64,000 nt of DNA from DAIRDK01 sp035403225. Its GTDB lineage: Bacteria > Bacteroidota > Bacteroidia > Bacteroidales > FEN-979. The stretch is taken from positions 1 through 64,000 of the forward strand of contig DAONET010000003.1 in NCBI GenBank assembly GCA_035403225.1, given 5' to 3'. The position numbers and the translations under genes were made by a program. A model generated the notes under the pieces. That model ran no database searches and was not told the DNA's origin. It saw nothing but the letters and a program-made list of their open reading frames with translations. Of the stretch, positions 16,793 to 27,434 are shown piece by piece (the stretch's first letter is position 1; each line of letters begins with the position of its first letter).

Positions 16793-18487
16793 CTACTTAA
16801 TGTTCTTTTTCAGGATATCGACAACCTGTTTTGCTTTAATAGCACTATCATCCGTTGGATCAATAGCCAGGATCCTTTCGCCGTATTCGATCGATTTTAA
16901 GCCATCCTCCTTCATTTTCTTTTCATTAAACAGTTGATAATAATGGAAGGTGAGATAATACAAGGCTTCAATGCGTTCTTTCTGATATTTTACCGAATCT
17001 TCGGCTGTGAGTTGCAGAATGGCCTCATATACGGGCTTCGCGGTTCCGAGAATACTTTCCGGGTCAAGTTTCGAAGCTGCCCGGGCATGCCATATAAATC
17101 CCTGAACATAAGTTGGTTGCTGCTGATTAAAGATAGCCAGCATGCTGTCGGCCATTTTAAAATCCTGGAGGTTGTAATAGGTCTTGCCGAGATTGTAATA
17201 ATCCATCGCCGTCGCTTTTCCCAGTGTGATCTTCATCTGATAAAGATCTGCTGCCTGGTTGTAAGACTTGCTTCTGTTAAGACAAAGCGCTGCTTCTGAG
17301 ATCAGATCGGATTTGGATGTATCCATGTTGTACGATTTCATCAACATCACGGCAGCCAGTGAGTCTGATTTCAGTTTGTAAAGGATCCTCCCATAGTAAG
17401 CAAAGTCCTGGGCGCGCTGCTTGTCAACCGGAGCAGTCGCCAGAAATTTTTCGATGGCTTTCAGACCATTATCATAGTCACTGGTTTCATAATAGGAGTA
17501 AGCCAGGGCACGCTGCAAATCGATGTTGCTGGCATCAGTAGCCAGAACCGTCTGTACCTCACTGATGGCTTCTTTGTAATCCTGCAGTTCGATCAGCGTG
17601 TTGATGTACTGCAAACGTGAACCGATATTTCCGGCCGAGAGTTCCAGGAATTTTTTGAAGTTCTTTTTTGCATCCTCGTTCCGGTTAGCTTTGGAAAGAA
17701 GGAAGCCGAGTTCTTTATAGGCCGGGGCAAAATTGGAATCGATAGCTACCACCTCCTGATAATAGTTGAGCGCCATCTGATACTGGCGTGCTTTCATCCA
17801 TAACTGACCGATCCTCAGTTTGGCAGTGGGCGACTGGGGATTCAGGGCTGACGCCATGTTGTAGTTGGAAATGGCGTTTGATCCGTCATTCAGAAAACCA
17901 ATATAAGCATCGCCCTTGACGATATATTGCTCAAAGTTCTTGGAATCAAGTTTTTCAGCCTTGCGAAGATTGGAGAATATCTGGGCCGTATCAGCGGTTT
18001 TTGATTTTACATAGGCATCTGCTATTTTAATGTACACCACCGCTTGTTCTTCCGGGGACATCTCAATATTTTTATTCTGACGGGAAGGAAGGAGGGGCGT
18101 CACTTTGTCAAGGTATGACTGAGCGCCTGCTTTATCTTTTTTCATCAAGGATATTTCTGCTAATCCGACAAAGTTCAGGGGGTTGTTGGGGGCGACCTGG
18201 ATCCCTTTATTGAAAAGCATACTGGCCGAATCGGTCATTTCCTTGAAAGAAACAATGGTCGAATCAGAGAAATATTTCTTCAGATAATTATCGCCATAGT
18301 AAAACCAAACATCTCCGTTATTTGGCATCGTCTGAACCAGGGCTTTAAACTGCTTTTCGGCAGCCTGGTACTGTTCACTACGTGTCAGACTGATGGCAGA
18401 TTTTAAATCCTGGGCAGAAAGGTTCAACCCTGAAACAAACAGGAAACACCCGATCAGTAGTCCCGCTTTCTTTGCATGTTTTATCAT
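16793..18487 (-). CDS. Periplasmic tetratricopeptide-repeat protein
   Basis: A 564-residue protein with a signal peptide (cleavage after about residue 25, SAQ). It is almost entirely helical repeat: successive TPR-like units, with phrases such as NPLNFVGLAEISLMKKDKAG and APAYKELGFLLSKANRNEDA, run from about 35 to 560. It lies between the PstS-like lipoprotein and exbB, an arrangement conserved in Bacteroidales, which suggests a scaffold in the TonB-energised uptake apparatus. The role is inferred; no enzymatic motif is present. Confidence 0.85.
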   Translation of the reverse strand: MIKHAKKAGLLIGCFLFVSGLNLSAQDLKSAISLTRSEQYQAAEKQFKALVQTMPNNGDVWFYYGDNYLKKYFSDSTIVSFKEMTDSASMLFNKGIQVAPNNPLNFVGLAEISLMKKDKAGAQSYLDKVTPLLPSRQNKNIEMSPEEQAVVYIKIADAYVKSKTADTAQIFSNLRKAEKLDSKNFEQYIVKGDAYIGFLNDGSNAISNYNMASALNPQSPTAKLRIGQLWMKARQYQMALNYYQEVVAIDSNFAPAYKELGFLLSKANRNEDAKKNFKKFLELSAGNIGSRLQYINTLIELQDYKEAISEVQTVLATDASNIDLQRALAYSYYETSDYDNGLKAIEKFLATAPVDKQRAQDFAYYGRILYKLKSDSLAAVMLMKSYNMDTSKSDLISEAALCLNRSKSYNQAADLYQMKITLGKATAMDYYNLGKTYYNLQDFKMADSMLAIFNQQQPTYVQGFIWHARAASKLDPESILGTAKPVYEAILQLTAEDSVKYQKERIEALYYLTFHYYQLFNEKKMKEDGLKSIEYGERILAIDPTDDSAIKAKQVVDILKKNIK

Positions 18488-18509
18488 TTCTCTTATCTCC
18501 TCTGTATGA

Positions 18510-19466
18510 TTAGTGTTTGATTTGAACTATTCTGACAGGCATGGTAGCCGGAACAAGACCCGAATGAAGCAGGATCAACTGGCCCTTTTCGCCGGCGATA
18601 AAGGCTGAAAGCCCGTAACCAAGACCGGTATAATACTGACGGTTGATGCAATAAACCTCCCGGGTAAAAGGATAATCCCCCTGGGCAATATAGGCCTGGT
18701 ACGGCTGGTAGAAAGTAGCCGACGGAAAGTTATTCCCTTCGTTGCTCACGCCAACTACGGTGATCTTTTTCAGGAAGTTATTGGAAACCGAATCCTCGCG
18801 ATCGCTTATCCAGTTGACGCTGACGATCCCGATTGCATTTTTATTCCGTTCCACAGAGTTGATGACATCGTTGTTACCATTCTGTGCAAAGCAATTATCG
18901 GGAAGTTTATCGAGTTTGAATTTTTCTTTGAAATACCTGGGGTTACTTGATTTATAACTGTCAAATAACACTTTGATGTCGCCCAGTTTCGATTTGGGAT
19001 CAATCTGATTCCAGTTCGTGATCTTACCGGTAAAAATATCGCGGATTGTTTCAAAATAAAGATTCGAGTCGGGGTTTTCACGGTTCACGATCAACGCCAC
19101 GGCATCGTATGCAATCCGGGTTGTTTTGGGGATGATCTGCTGCCCTTTCAGGAAATTTTCTTCCGAAGCAGTCAGTTTACGGTTGGTGATGATCACCGGG
19201 AAGGAATCCTTCAGGAATCCGTTCAGGATATCCACCTCGTTGGAATAAAAAGTATCCAGCTTGGCATAGGTGTAGAGCGATTCGAAAGCATAAATCTGTG
19301 CGTCCATGAGCAGACGGTACGATTCATCGATCCCCACCTTGATTTTCCCGGTGGTCGGAGTATCGACCTCCTTCATGGGATCTGTTCTGCCGCAGCCACT
19401 CAAAAGGACAGTAACTGACAATAAAACAACAGAAAGCCATCTCGTTAATTCTCTTTTCCTGGGCAT
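18510..19466 (-). CDS. PstS-like substrate-binding lipoprotein
   Basis: A 318-residue lipoprotein with lipobox LLSGC (Cys25). The body is a PBP-like domain of the PstS type: a VIITNRKLT segment, AVALIVN, a FTGKITNWNQ loop typical of phosphate-binding PstS proteins, then GIGIVS-like and YPFTREVY strands. No pstC, pstA, pstB or phoU is in the window. In Bacteroidota, proteins of this type sit with exb-tonB and not with an ABC transporter, so the ligand and partner are uncertain. It heads the operon, behind a good promoter at 19505-19512. Confidence 0.85.
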   Translation of the reverse strand: MPRKRELTRWLSVVLLSVTVLLSGCGRTDPMKEVDTPTTGKIKVGIDESYRLLMDAQIYAFESLYTYAKLDTFYSNEVDILNGFLKDSFPVIITNRKLTASEENFLKGQQIIPKTTRIAYDAVALIVNRENPDSNLYFETIRDIFTGKITNWNQIDPKSKLGDIKVLFDSYKSSNPRYFKEKFKLDKLPDNCFAQNGNNDVINSVERNKNAIGIVSVNWISDREDSVSNNFLKKITVVGVSNEGNNFPSATFYQPYQAYIAQGDYPFTREVYCINRQYYTGLGYGLSAFIAGEKGQLILLHSGLVPATMPVRIVQIKH

Positions 19467-19504
19467 ATTAATGTTTAATAAACGGAATTATCTGATACAG
19501 AACA

Positions 19505-19512
19505 CAAATATA
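19505..19512 (-). promoter_or_regulatory. -7 promoter box (TATATTTG) of the pstS-TPR-exb-tonB operon
   Basis: Minus-strand TATATTTG with a TTG at 19535-19537, 22 nt upstream, as a likely -33 element. Leader about 36 nt. Confidence 0.6.
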
Positions 19513-19553
19513 AGCAGATTTATTTTCCCTTTGTCAAGTTTTCAGAAGGGTTT

Positions 19554-19754
19554 TTAATCTTCTTCTTCATTTGTGCGATCCTTGGTCAGGATACGTACCA
19601 GTCGATAAGCACCGTAAAGAAAGAGAAAAATGGCAAAAATGACTTTCAGCTCTTTTTGCATAAAGCTGAACCGGGAGCTAACCAGCACAAAAACCCCCAG
19701 GAAGAAATAGAGAGTGACAACGGCTATTGCGAAGTATTTATAAACTCTTTTCAT
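19554..19754 (-). CDS. Small two-helix membrane protein, unknown function
   Basis: A 66-residue protein with two hydrophobic helices (about 8-26 and 38-55) joined by a short basic loop, and an acidic tail (NEEED). Its ATG overlaps the stop of the upstream 111-residue gene as TAATG, so the two are translationally coupled. It lies at the end of the nuo operon and just before the pstS promoter. Not recognised as a named family; it could be an accessory membrane protein of either neighbour. Confidence 0.7.
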   Translation of the reverse strand: MKRVYKYFAIAVVTLYFFLGVFVLVSSRFSFMQKELKVIFAIFLFLYGAYRLVRILTKDRTNEEED

Positions 19755-20089
19755 TAGTGAGGTAATTGAACCTGCCAGTAAGGAAGTTCGGTTTGAGAAT
19801 CCCGTTGTTCCCAGAAAGCGGGGGTTACTTCTTTTCCGTCTTGCCGGTGAAGGCGATGCCCGTATACGGCAATGACCGGATTAAACAGCACATCGGTCAC
19901 CCCGATCACCCAGGTCTCGAGAGGAGTGCCGTCTTTGGCTTTTTCTCTCTCTGCTTTCACTTCATAGCCATTCAGGGTGAGCAATTCCCGGAGGAAATCT
20001 TTCCGTGCTTCGGAAATCCCGGCTCCTGCAACCGAACAACGGATCCCTTCGATTTCCGTTACCTGGTGTTTCCCTTTTAATGTTACCAT
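19754..20089 (-). CDS. Small soluble protein downstream of nuoN, unknown function
   Basis: A 111-residue protein without signal peptide or membrane segment. The first half is a compact alpha/beta stretch (GIRCSVAGAGIS, FLRELLTLNGYEV). The second half reads like a beta-rich segment with a well-placed VIGVTDVLFNPVIAVYGHRLHR. It begins 18 nt after nuoN and is TAATG-coupled to the small membrane protein downstream, so it belongs to the complex I transcript. No family recognised; it might be an assembly factor or an unrelated passenger. Confidence 0.7.
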   Translation of the reverse strand: MVTLKGKHQVTEIEGIRCSVAGAGISEARKDFLRELLTLNGYEVKAEREKAKDGTPLETWVIGVTDVLFNPVIAVYGHRLHRQDGKEVTPAFWEQRDSQTELPYWQVQLPH

Positions 20090-20107
20090 AATCAGGTTAC
20101 TTTTCGA

Positions 20108-21517
20108 TTAATAGATACCAATACTCAGTTGACGGATCATTTCATACAGCGGGCTGGCGAATCCGATGATGGCAATGCCAGCCAGGCAGATCACCAGTCC
20201 CAGACGGGAATAACCGTCGCTTTTGAAATAGGGGATCGGCTGATCGCTTTTGTTCAGAAACATGGCTTTCACCACCAGCAAATAGTAATAAAGTGAGATG
20301 ATCGTATTCAGAACGGCGATTAAAACCAGGATGAATAATCCCTGACTGGCTGCGGCGGTGAACAGGAAGAATTTTCCGAAGAACCCTGCCACGGGTGGGA
20401 TACCGGCCAATGAGAAGAGAGCCAGCATCATGGTGAGGCTGAGGTTAGGATTGGTCCGGTAAAGACCGTCGTAGTCGCTGATATTTTCTTTCCCGGTGCG
20501 GTTGGAGATAATGGAAACAACACCAAAAGCGGCCAGGTTGGAAAAAATGTAGATCATGACGAAATAGATCATCGTGGTCATCCCCAACTGACTTTGCCCG
20601 ATAATCCCGAGGAGGATAAAACCAGCCTGCGAGATGGAGCTGAATGCCAGGAATCGTTTCAGGTTCTGCTGACGCATCGCAAACAAGTTACCAAGAGTCA
20701 TGGTGATGATGGCGATGATATAAATCACATCGCGCCACAACAAGGCCATCTTGGCGAACACGGTATAAAGAAGGATCGTAAAGATGAAGACTGCAGCGCC
20801 TTTAGAGATGACGGAGAGATAAGAAGAAACATTCACCGGAGCTCCTTCGTACACATCGGCTGTCCATAAGTGGAACGGAACCAGGGAGATCTTGAAAGCC
20901 ATTCCGGCAAAGAAGAAGATGAACGCCAGCACCTGGAGAGGAGTTCCGGTGATGGCAGCGCCTACTTCTTCGAAATAAAGCGTTCCGAGAGTTCCATAGA
21001 TCATGGAGAGCCCGTAGAGCAGGATTCCGGAAGAGAGAGCCGAAATAAAGAGGAACTTCACCCCGGCTTCCGCTGATTTTTCCTTAAACCGTTCGTATGC
21101 TGCCAGTGCGGCAATAGGCAGGGAAGCCAATTCGAGCCCGAGGTAGAACATCATGAAATGTCCTGATGAGATCATGTATTGCATCCCGATCAGGGTGGAG
21201 ATGATCAGAATGAAAAACTCGCTGACTTTCTCACTGTTTTCCGGCTTTTTCAGCCAATCGACCGATTGTATCAGCACGATCAGCGCTCCGACATTCAGAA
21301 TATTCTTCATTAATTCGGTGAGCGGGGATGTGGCGTACATCCCTCCGAACAAGGATCCTGTCGGTCCGGGAATAAAGCCGATGACCGTCACGGCTGCAAA
21401 AAGCAGGATAGCGGGAAGAATGATCCGCTGTTTACGGCCGACGGGTAAAATTATCTCTACCACCAGAAGGATTACTGCGATCAGTACCAGCAGTAACTCA
21501 TGTCTCATGATCAGCAT
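20108..21517 (-). CDS. nuoN: Complex I subunit N (antiporter-like membrane subunit)
   Basis: A 469-residue polytopic protein with about 14 helices. It carries the antiporter-like motifs: a conserved Glu in MFYLGLELAS, the Lys in the broken helix region (FKISLVPFHLWTADVYEGAP) and LKRFLAFSSISQAG. It forms one of three proton-pumping modules in the membrane arm. ATGs at 21517 and 21508 are both possible. It is the last structural nuo gene, 21 nt after nuoM. Confidence 0.95.
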   Translation of the reverse strand: MLIMRHELLLVLIAVILLVVEIILPVGRKQRIILPAILLFAAVTVIGFIPGPTGSLFGGMYATSPLTELMKNILNVGALIVLIQSVDWLKKPENSEKVSEFFILIISTLIGMQYMISSGHFMMFYLGLELASLPIAALAAYERFKEKSAEAGVKFLFISALSSGILLYGLSMIYGTLGTLYFEEVGAAITGTPLQVLAFIFFFAGMAFKISLVPFHLWTADVYEGAPVNVSSYLSVISKGAAVFIFTILLYTVFAKMALLWRDVIYIIAIITMTLGNLFAMRQQNLKRFLAFSSISQAGFILLGIIGQSQLGMTTMIYFVMIYIFSNLAAFGVVSIISNRTGKENISDYDGLYRTNPNLSLTMMLALFSLAGIPPVAGFFGKFFLFTAAASQGLFILVLIAVLNTIISLYYYLLVVKAMFLNKSDQPIPYFKSDGYSRLGLVICLAGIAIIGFASPLYEMIRQLSIGIY

Positions 21518-21538
21518 AGTAGTGTTTTTTTGCTAATA

Positions 21539-23047
21539 TTAATTTATTGGTCCGGCCATCATCAGTTTCTGAATGATCGGGCCAAGTCCGTTATTGATCA
21601 TTTCTGATAACCACAAGGGTGCCAGACCGATAGCCGTGATGGCGACGATCAAAACGCCGGTGCTTAATCTTTCATGCCATTTTGCGTCAGTAAGAAGCTC
21701 ATATTCAGGCTTTTTAATCTTTCCTAGCAGCAGGATGCCAATCACGCGGAGGATGTACACAGCGGTCACGACAATAGAGGCGCATGCGATAATGGTGAGG
21801 ATTCTGTGGAAGGTATCCGGATGTTGGAAAGCACCGACGAAGATGGTCATTTCTGCAACGAAACCGCTGAATCCCGGAAGTCCGAGGGAAGCGAGACCGG
21901 CGATCACGTAAGCCACGGCCAGGAACGGCAGCACTTTCATCAATCCGCCCATTTCGTTGATATAGCGGGTGTGGGTTCTGCCATAGATCATCCCGATCAG
22001 GGCAAAGAAGAGGGCTGTCATGAGGCCGTGGGAGATCATCTGCATCACGGCTCCGTTCATGGCTGTCTGGTTGAACATCAGAATCGCGAACAGCACCATT
22101 CCGCAATGGCTCACAGAAGAGTAGGCGTTGATGTATTTAAGGTCTTTCTGCCAGAGGGCGCCAAAGGCTCCGTAAATGACGCTGATGGTAGTCAGGATCA
22201 GAAAAATCCAGGCCATTTCATGGGCAGCTGCGGGAAGAAGGAACACGGCTACTCTGAAACAGCCATATCCTCCAAGTTTCATCAGTACGCCGGCGTGAAG
22301 CATAGAAACGGCGGTAGGTGCAGAAGCATGGCCGTCGGGTGACCAGGTATGGAATGGGAAAAGAGCGCCCAGTACTCCAAACCCGACAAAGAGCATAGGG
22401 AAGAAGAGCCGCTGTGCCTCGATGGGGATGTTGGCTTTGGCCACTTCCAGTAATTCAAACGTAAAAGGTCCGCCGGCCGGGTTAGAGTTGAAATACAACC
22501 CCAGTAATCCGGGGATGATGAGGGCAGAACCGCCCATCAGCATCAACGTCAGCTTCATGGCTGAATATTCTCTCGGACCGCTGCCCCAGATACCGATCAG
22601 GAGGTACATCGGGATCACCGCCAGTTCGTAGAAAAGGAACATGGTGAACAGGTCGGTGGAAATGAAGAAACCGAATACACCGCTGACGAGAAGAATCAGG
22701 GAAGTAAAGAATTCCTTGGGCAGGTCATCGAGTTCCCAGGAAGCGAAAATCCCGGCGAAGATCACGATCGAAGTCAACCCGATCATGGCAACGGAGATGC
22801 CATCGACTCCCAGGCTGAAATGAATGTTCAGGCTCTCGTACCATATCCAGTTCGAGGTGAACAGCATTTCGGCTGTATTCCCGGCAGCCCGTTCGGCCAG
22901 GAACAAGAAGATCAGAACTCCGGCGGTAACCAGTTGCAGTCCCATGCCAACGGCCGAGATCACCCGGGTCTGTTTCTGTTCCTTCGAAAGAAGGATCCCA
23001 ACGATGGTAAGTATCGGGATGATAATAAATAGAAGCAGGATATTCAT
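21539..23047 (-). CDS. nuoM: Complex I subunit M (antiporter-like membrane subunit)
   Basis: A 502-residue membrane protein of the Mrp-antiporter-like family. Expected motifs are present: a Glu in FLFYELAVIP, the helix-break Lys region FPFHTWSPDGHASAPT, and LKYINAYSSVSHCG. It is the middle proton-pumping module. It lies 12 nt after nuoL and 21 nt before nuoN. Confidence 0.95.
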   Translation of the reverse strand: MNILLLFIIIPILTIVGILLSKEQKQTRVISAVGMGLQLVTAGVLIFLFLAERAAGNTAEMLFTSNWIWYESLNIHFSLGVDGISVAMIGLTSIVIFAGIFASWELDDLPKEFFTSLILLVSGVFGFFISTDLFTMFLFYELAVIPMYLLIGIWGSGPREYSAMKLTLMLMGGSALIIPGLLGLYFNSNPAGGPFTFELLEVAKANIPIEAQRLFFPMLFVGFGVLGALFPFHTWSPDGHASAPTAVSMLHAGVLMKLGGYGCFRVAVFLLPAAAHEMAWIFLILTTISVIYGAFGALWQKDLKYINAYSSVSHCGMVLFAILMFNQTAMNGAVMQMISHGLMTALFFALIGMIYGRTHTRYINEMGGLMKVLPFLAVAYVIAGLASLGLPGFSGFVAEMTIFVGAFQHPDTFHRILTIIACASIVVTAVYILRVIGILLLGKIKKPEYELLTDAKWHERLSTGVLIVAITAIGLAPLWLSEMINNGLGPIIQKLMMAGPIN

Positions 23048-23059
23048 TCTTTCAACGGT

Positions 23060-24979
<1,920 letters not shown>

Positions 24980-25003
24980 ATGCCTAGTTTACTGTTAACA
25001 CTG

Positions 25004-25321
25004 TTAATATTTCATCTCATTGATCTTCTCCACATCAATATTTTTCATGCGCCGGTAGATATTCAGGATGATGGCGATGGCGATGGAAGCTTCGGCAGCA
25101 GCCACGGCAATGATAAAGATGGTGAAGAACATCCCTTCCAATTGGCCGGGATAGAGAATTCGGTTGAATGCCACGAAGTTGATGCCCACAGAATTCAGGA
25201 TCAACTCAGTGGACATCAGCATGGTGATCAGGTTCTTCCTGACCAGGAAGCCGAAAATCCCCACGAAGAACATGATGGTGGAAACGACCAGAAACCATGT
25301 GATTGGAATACCTTCGAACAT
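25004..25321 (-). CDS. nuoK: Complex I subunit K
   Basis: A 105-residue three-helix membrane protein, the usual size for NuoK. The conserved membrane glutamates are visible in LMSTELILNSVGINFVA and in the third-helix segment AAAEASIAIAI. They contribute to the hydrophilic axis of the membrane arm. It lies 8 nt after nuoJ and 24 nt before nuoL. Confidence 0.95.
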   Translation of the reverse strand: MFEGIPITWFLVVSTIMFFVGIFGFLVRKNLITMLMSTELILNSVGINFVAFNRILYPGQLEGMFFTIFIIAVAAAEASIAIAIILNIYRRMKNIDVEKINEMKY

Positions 25322-25329
25322 AGGACTAT

Positions 25330-25848
25330 TTAATTAGATTGATCTTCTTGTTTCTTTGCCAAAACGATAGCTCCGATCATGACGGCCAGCAGCAGGATAC
25401 TGATTACTTCAAACGGAAGGGCGTATCCATATTTTCCGGTGTTCAGCAAATTTTCACCGATCGTCCTGACTTCCGTGCGTTCAATGTTCGTGGAGGTAGC
25501 CTGAAAATTCGTCTGCAGGATGACCACCAGGGTCATCACCGCTCCGAAAGCAGATACCACTCCGGCATAAAGCGCTTTTTTCCAACCCGGGGACGGAAGT
25601 CGGTCACCGATATGGCTGGTGAGCAGAATCGAGAAAATGATCAGAACTACGATACCTCCTGCGTACAACGCAAGTTGAATGGCAGCCATGAAGTTGTACC
25701 TGAGCAGGAAATAAAGCCCTGCGGTCGATACCAGGACAAACAACAAGTAGGTTGCTGCCCGCAGGATCTTCCGGCTGGTCACCGTCAATATGGAACAAAC
25801 GATGATGATGGCCGAGAAGAAAAAGAACATGAATTGATTGCTCGTCAT
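25330..25848 (-). CDS. nuoJ: Complex I subunit J
   Basis: A 172-residue membrane protein with five hydrophobic helices. The third-helix region contains ALYAGGIVVLIIFSILL, matching the NuoJ family, which carries the pi-bulge helix. It overlaps nuoI by 4 nt (ATGA), so translation is coupled. Confidence 0.93.
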   Translation of the reverse strand: MTSNQFMFFFFSAIIIVCSILTVTSRKILRAATYLLFVLVSTAGLYFLLRYNFMAAIQLALYAGGIVVLIIFSILLTSHIGDRLPSPGWKKALYAGVVSAFGAVMTLVVILQTNFQATSTNIERTEVRTIGENLLNTGKYGYALPFEVISILLLAVMIGAIVLAKKQEDQSN

Positions 25849-26327
25849 TCTTCAATACCTTTAATAATAGTTGAACCTGGTTTATTCAGAATTTTTGTCA
25901 GTTTAGCCCTGTCGTATACGGCTTGTTCAAATTCCTGTCCGAAAACAAGCGCATTGGAGGGACAGTTCTTGATGCAGAGGCCGCAGAAGGTGCACATCGA
26001 CAGGTGATAGATATGCTTGTCGATAACTCTCACCTTTTTCCCATCAGGGGCATCGATCCGCTTGGAGATTACCTCTATGGATCCGTTCGGGCAGTTGACC
26101 ATGCAAATACCGCAACCCGTGCAACGATGTTCATTGTGTTCGTTGTGCGGCATGATCACTTCTCCTTTGTACCGGTCGTACATCTTGAGTTTCTTCCGGT
26201 TTTCGGGATACTGTTGGGTGACAATGGCTTTCGGGCTGAAGAAGTATTTTCCCGTGACACTCATCCCAACCAGCAACGATTTAACGCCGCTGAACAAGTC
26301 GGTAAAATATTTTGTGAAGTTGCTCAT
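25845..26327 (-). CDS. nuoI: Complex I subunit I (8Fe ferredoxin-like)
   Basis: A 160-residue peripheral subunit with two [4Fe-4S] motifs: Cys69/72/75/79 (CTGCGICMVNC) and Cys112/115/118/122 (CTFCGLCIKNC), the N6a and N6b clusters. In an enzyme without NuoEFG this subunit is the likely entry point for electrons from ferredoxin or another donor. The N-terminal amphipathic helix is preserved. It lies 6 nt after nuoH and overlaps nuoJ. Confidence 0.95.
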   Translation of the reverse strand: MSNFTKYFTDLFSGVKSLLVGMSVTGKYFFSPKAIVTQQYPENRKKLKMYDRYKGEVIMPHNEHNEHRCTGCGICMVNCPNGSIEVISKRIDAPDGKKVRVIDKHIYHLSMCTFCGLCIKNCPSNALVFGQEFEQAVYDRAKLTKILNKPGSTIIKGIEE

Positions 26328-26333
26328 AGTCTG

Positions 26334-27422
26334 TTAAAAATGCCAACCCATTAATACTAAAAATGACATGATGAGGATATTGACCAGGTTGATGGGGAGC
26401 AAGTATTTCCACTCCAGGGTCAGCAACTGGTCAATTCTCAGGCGCGGGAAGGTCCATTTGAACCACATGATCACCCAGATCACGAAGAATGTCTTTCCGA
26501 TGAACCAGATGAAAGGCGGAATAAAGTCCATGACGTGGTTGAATCCCTCCAGCCCCGTGATATGAAATGGCATCCATCCGCCGAGGAACACGGTTGCCGC
26601 GATGGCAGAAGCAATGAACATGTTCATGTACTCAGCGACATAAAAGAGGCCGAATTTGATCCCCGAATATTCGGTATGGTATCCGGCGGTCAATTCCGAG
26701 TCGGCTTCTGCAAGGTCAAAGGGTCCGCGGTTGACTTCCGCCGTACTGGAGATCAGGAACAGGATGAAGGCGATGATAGCGGGAATATGTCCCCGGAAGA
26801 TGAACCATCCGGCTGCTTGCAGTTCTACGATCTCGGAGAATTTCATGGTCCCGGCCAGCACGATAATCGTCATCAGGGAAAGTCCCACAGAAAGTTCGTA
26901 GCTGATGATCTGGGCTCCGGAACGCATGCCTCCTACGAGTGAATATTTGTTATTACTGGACCACCCGGCAAGCAGGTAGCCGATGACGCCCATAGCGGAA
27001 ACTGCCGTTACGAAAAGGATCCCGATATCGAGATCGATCGCGTGCAGTGCCGGGCCGAAAGGAATGGCAGAGAGGGCCAGGAATGAGACGATAACGACGA
27101 TGAAGGGCGCCAGGTTAAACAAAAACTTGTCGCATTGTTTGATGGGAATCAGCTCCTTCATCATCAATTTGACAAAGTCGGCGATGGTCTGGAAGAAGCC
27201 ATAAAGTCCGACCCGATTGGGTCCGATACGGTTTTGCATAAAGGCGCAGACCTTTCGCTCGGCGTAGACCAGGAACAGTCCCATCACGGCGAAAAAGAGA
27301 AGGTAGCCAAGTCCGATGAGGACCCATTCAATCGTCACCGCCCACGCAGGAGCCATGGCTCCTCTCAGGAACTCGTCAACCCACTGGAAAAATGTGGTAA
27401 GATCGTAAATGTTGAATGTCAT
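26334..27422 (-). CDS. nuoH: Complex I subunit H
   Basis: A 362-residue membrane protein with eight or nine helices. It contains RIGPNRVGLYGFFQ near residue 66 and the acidic loop PFDLAEADSELTAGYHTEY that lines the quinone cavity. It links the membrane arm with NuoB, D and I. It lies 12 nt after nuoD. Confidence 0.96.
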   Translation of the reverse strand: MTFNIYDLTTFFQWVDEFLRGAMAPAWAVTIEWVLIGLGYLLFFAVMGLFLVYAERKVCAFMQNRIGPNRVGLYGFFQTIADFVKLMMKELIPIKQCDKFLFNLAPFIVVIVSFLALSAIPFGPALHAIDLDIGILFVTAVSAMGVIGYLLAGWSSNNKYSLVGGMRSGAQIISYELSVGLSLMTIIVLAGTMKFSEIVELQAAGWFIFRGHIPAIIAFILFLISSTAEVNRGPFDLAEADSELTAGYHTEYSGIKFGLFYVAEYMNMFIASAIAATVFLGGWMPFHITGLEGFNHVMDFIPPFIWFIGKTFFVIWVIMWFKWTFPRLRIDQLLTLEWKYLLPINLVNILIMSFLVLMGWHF

Positions 27423-27434
27423 AAGAAAACGCTG

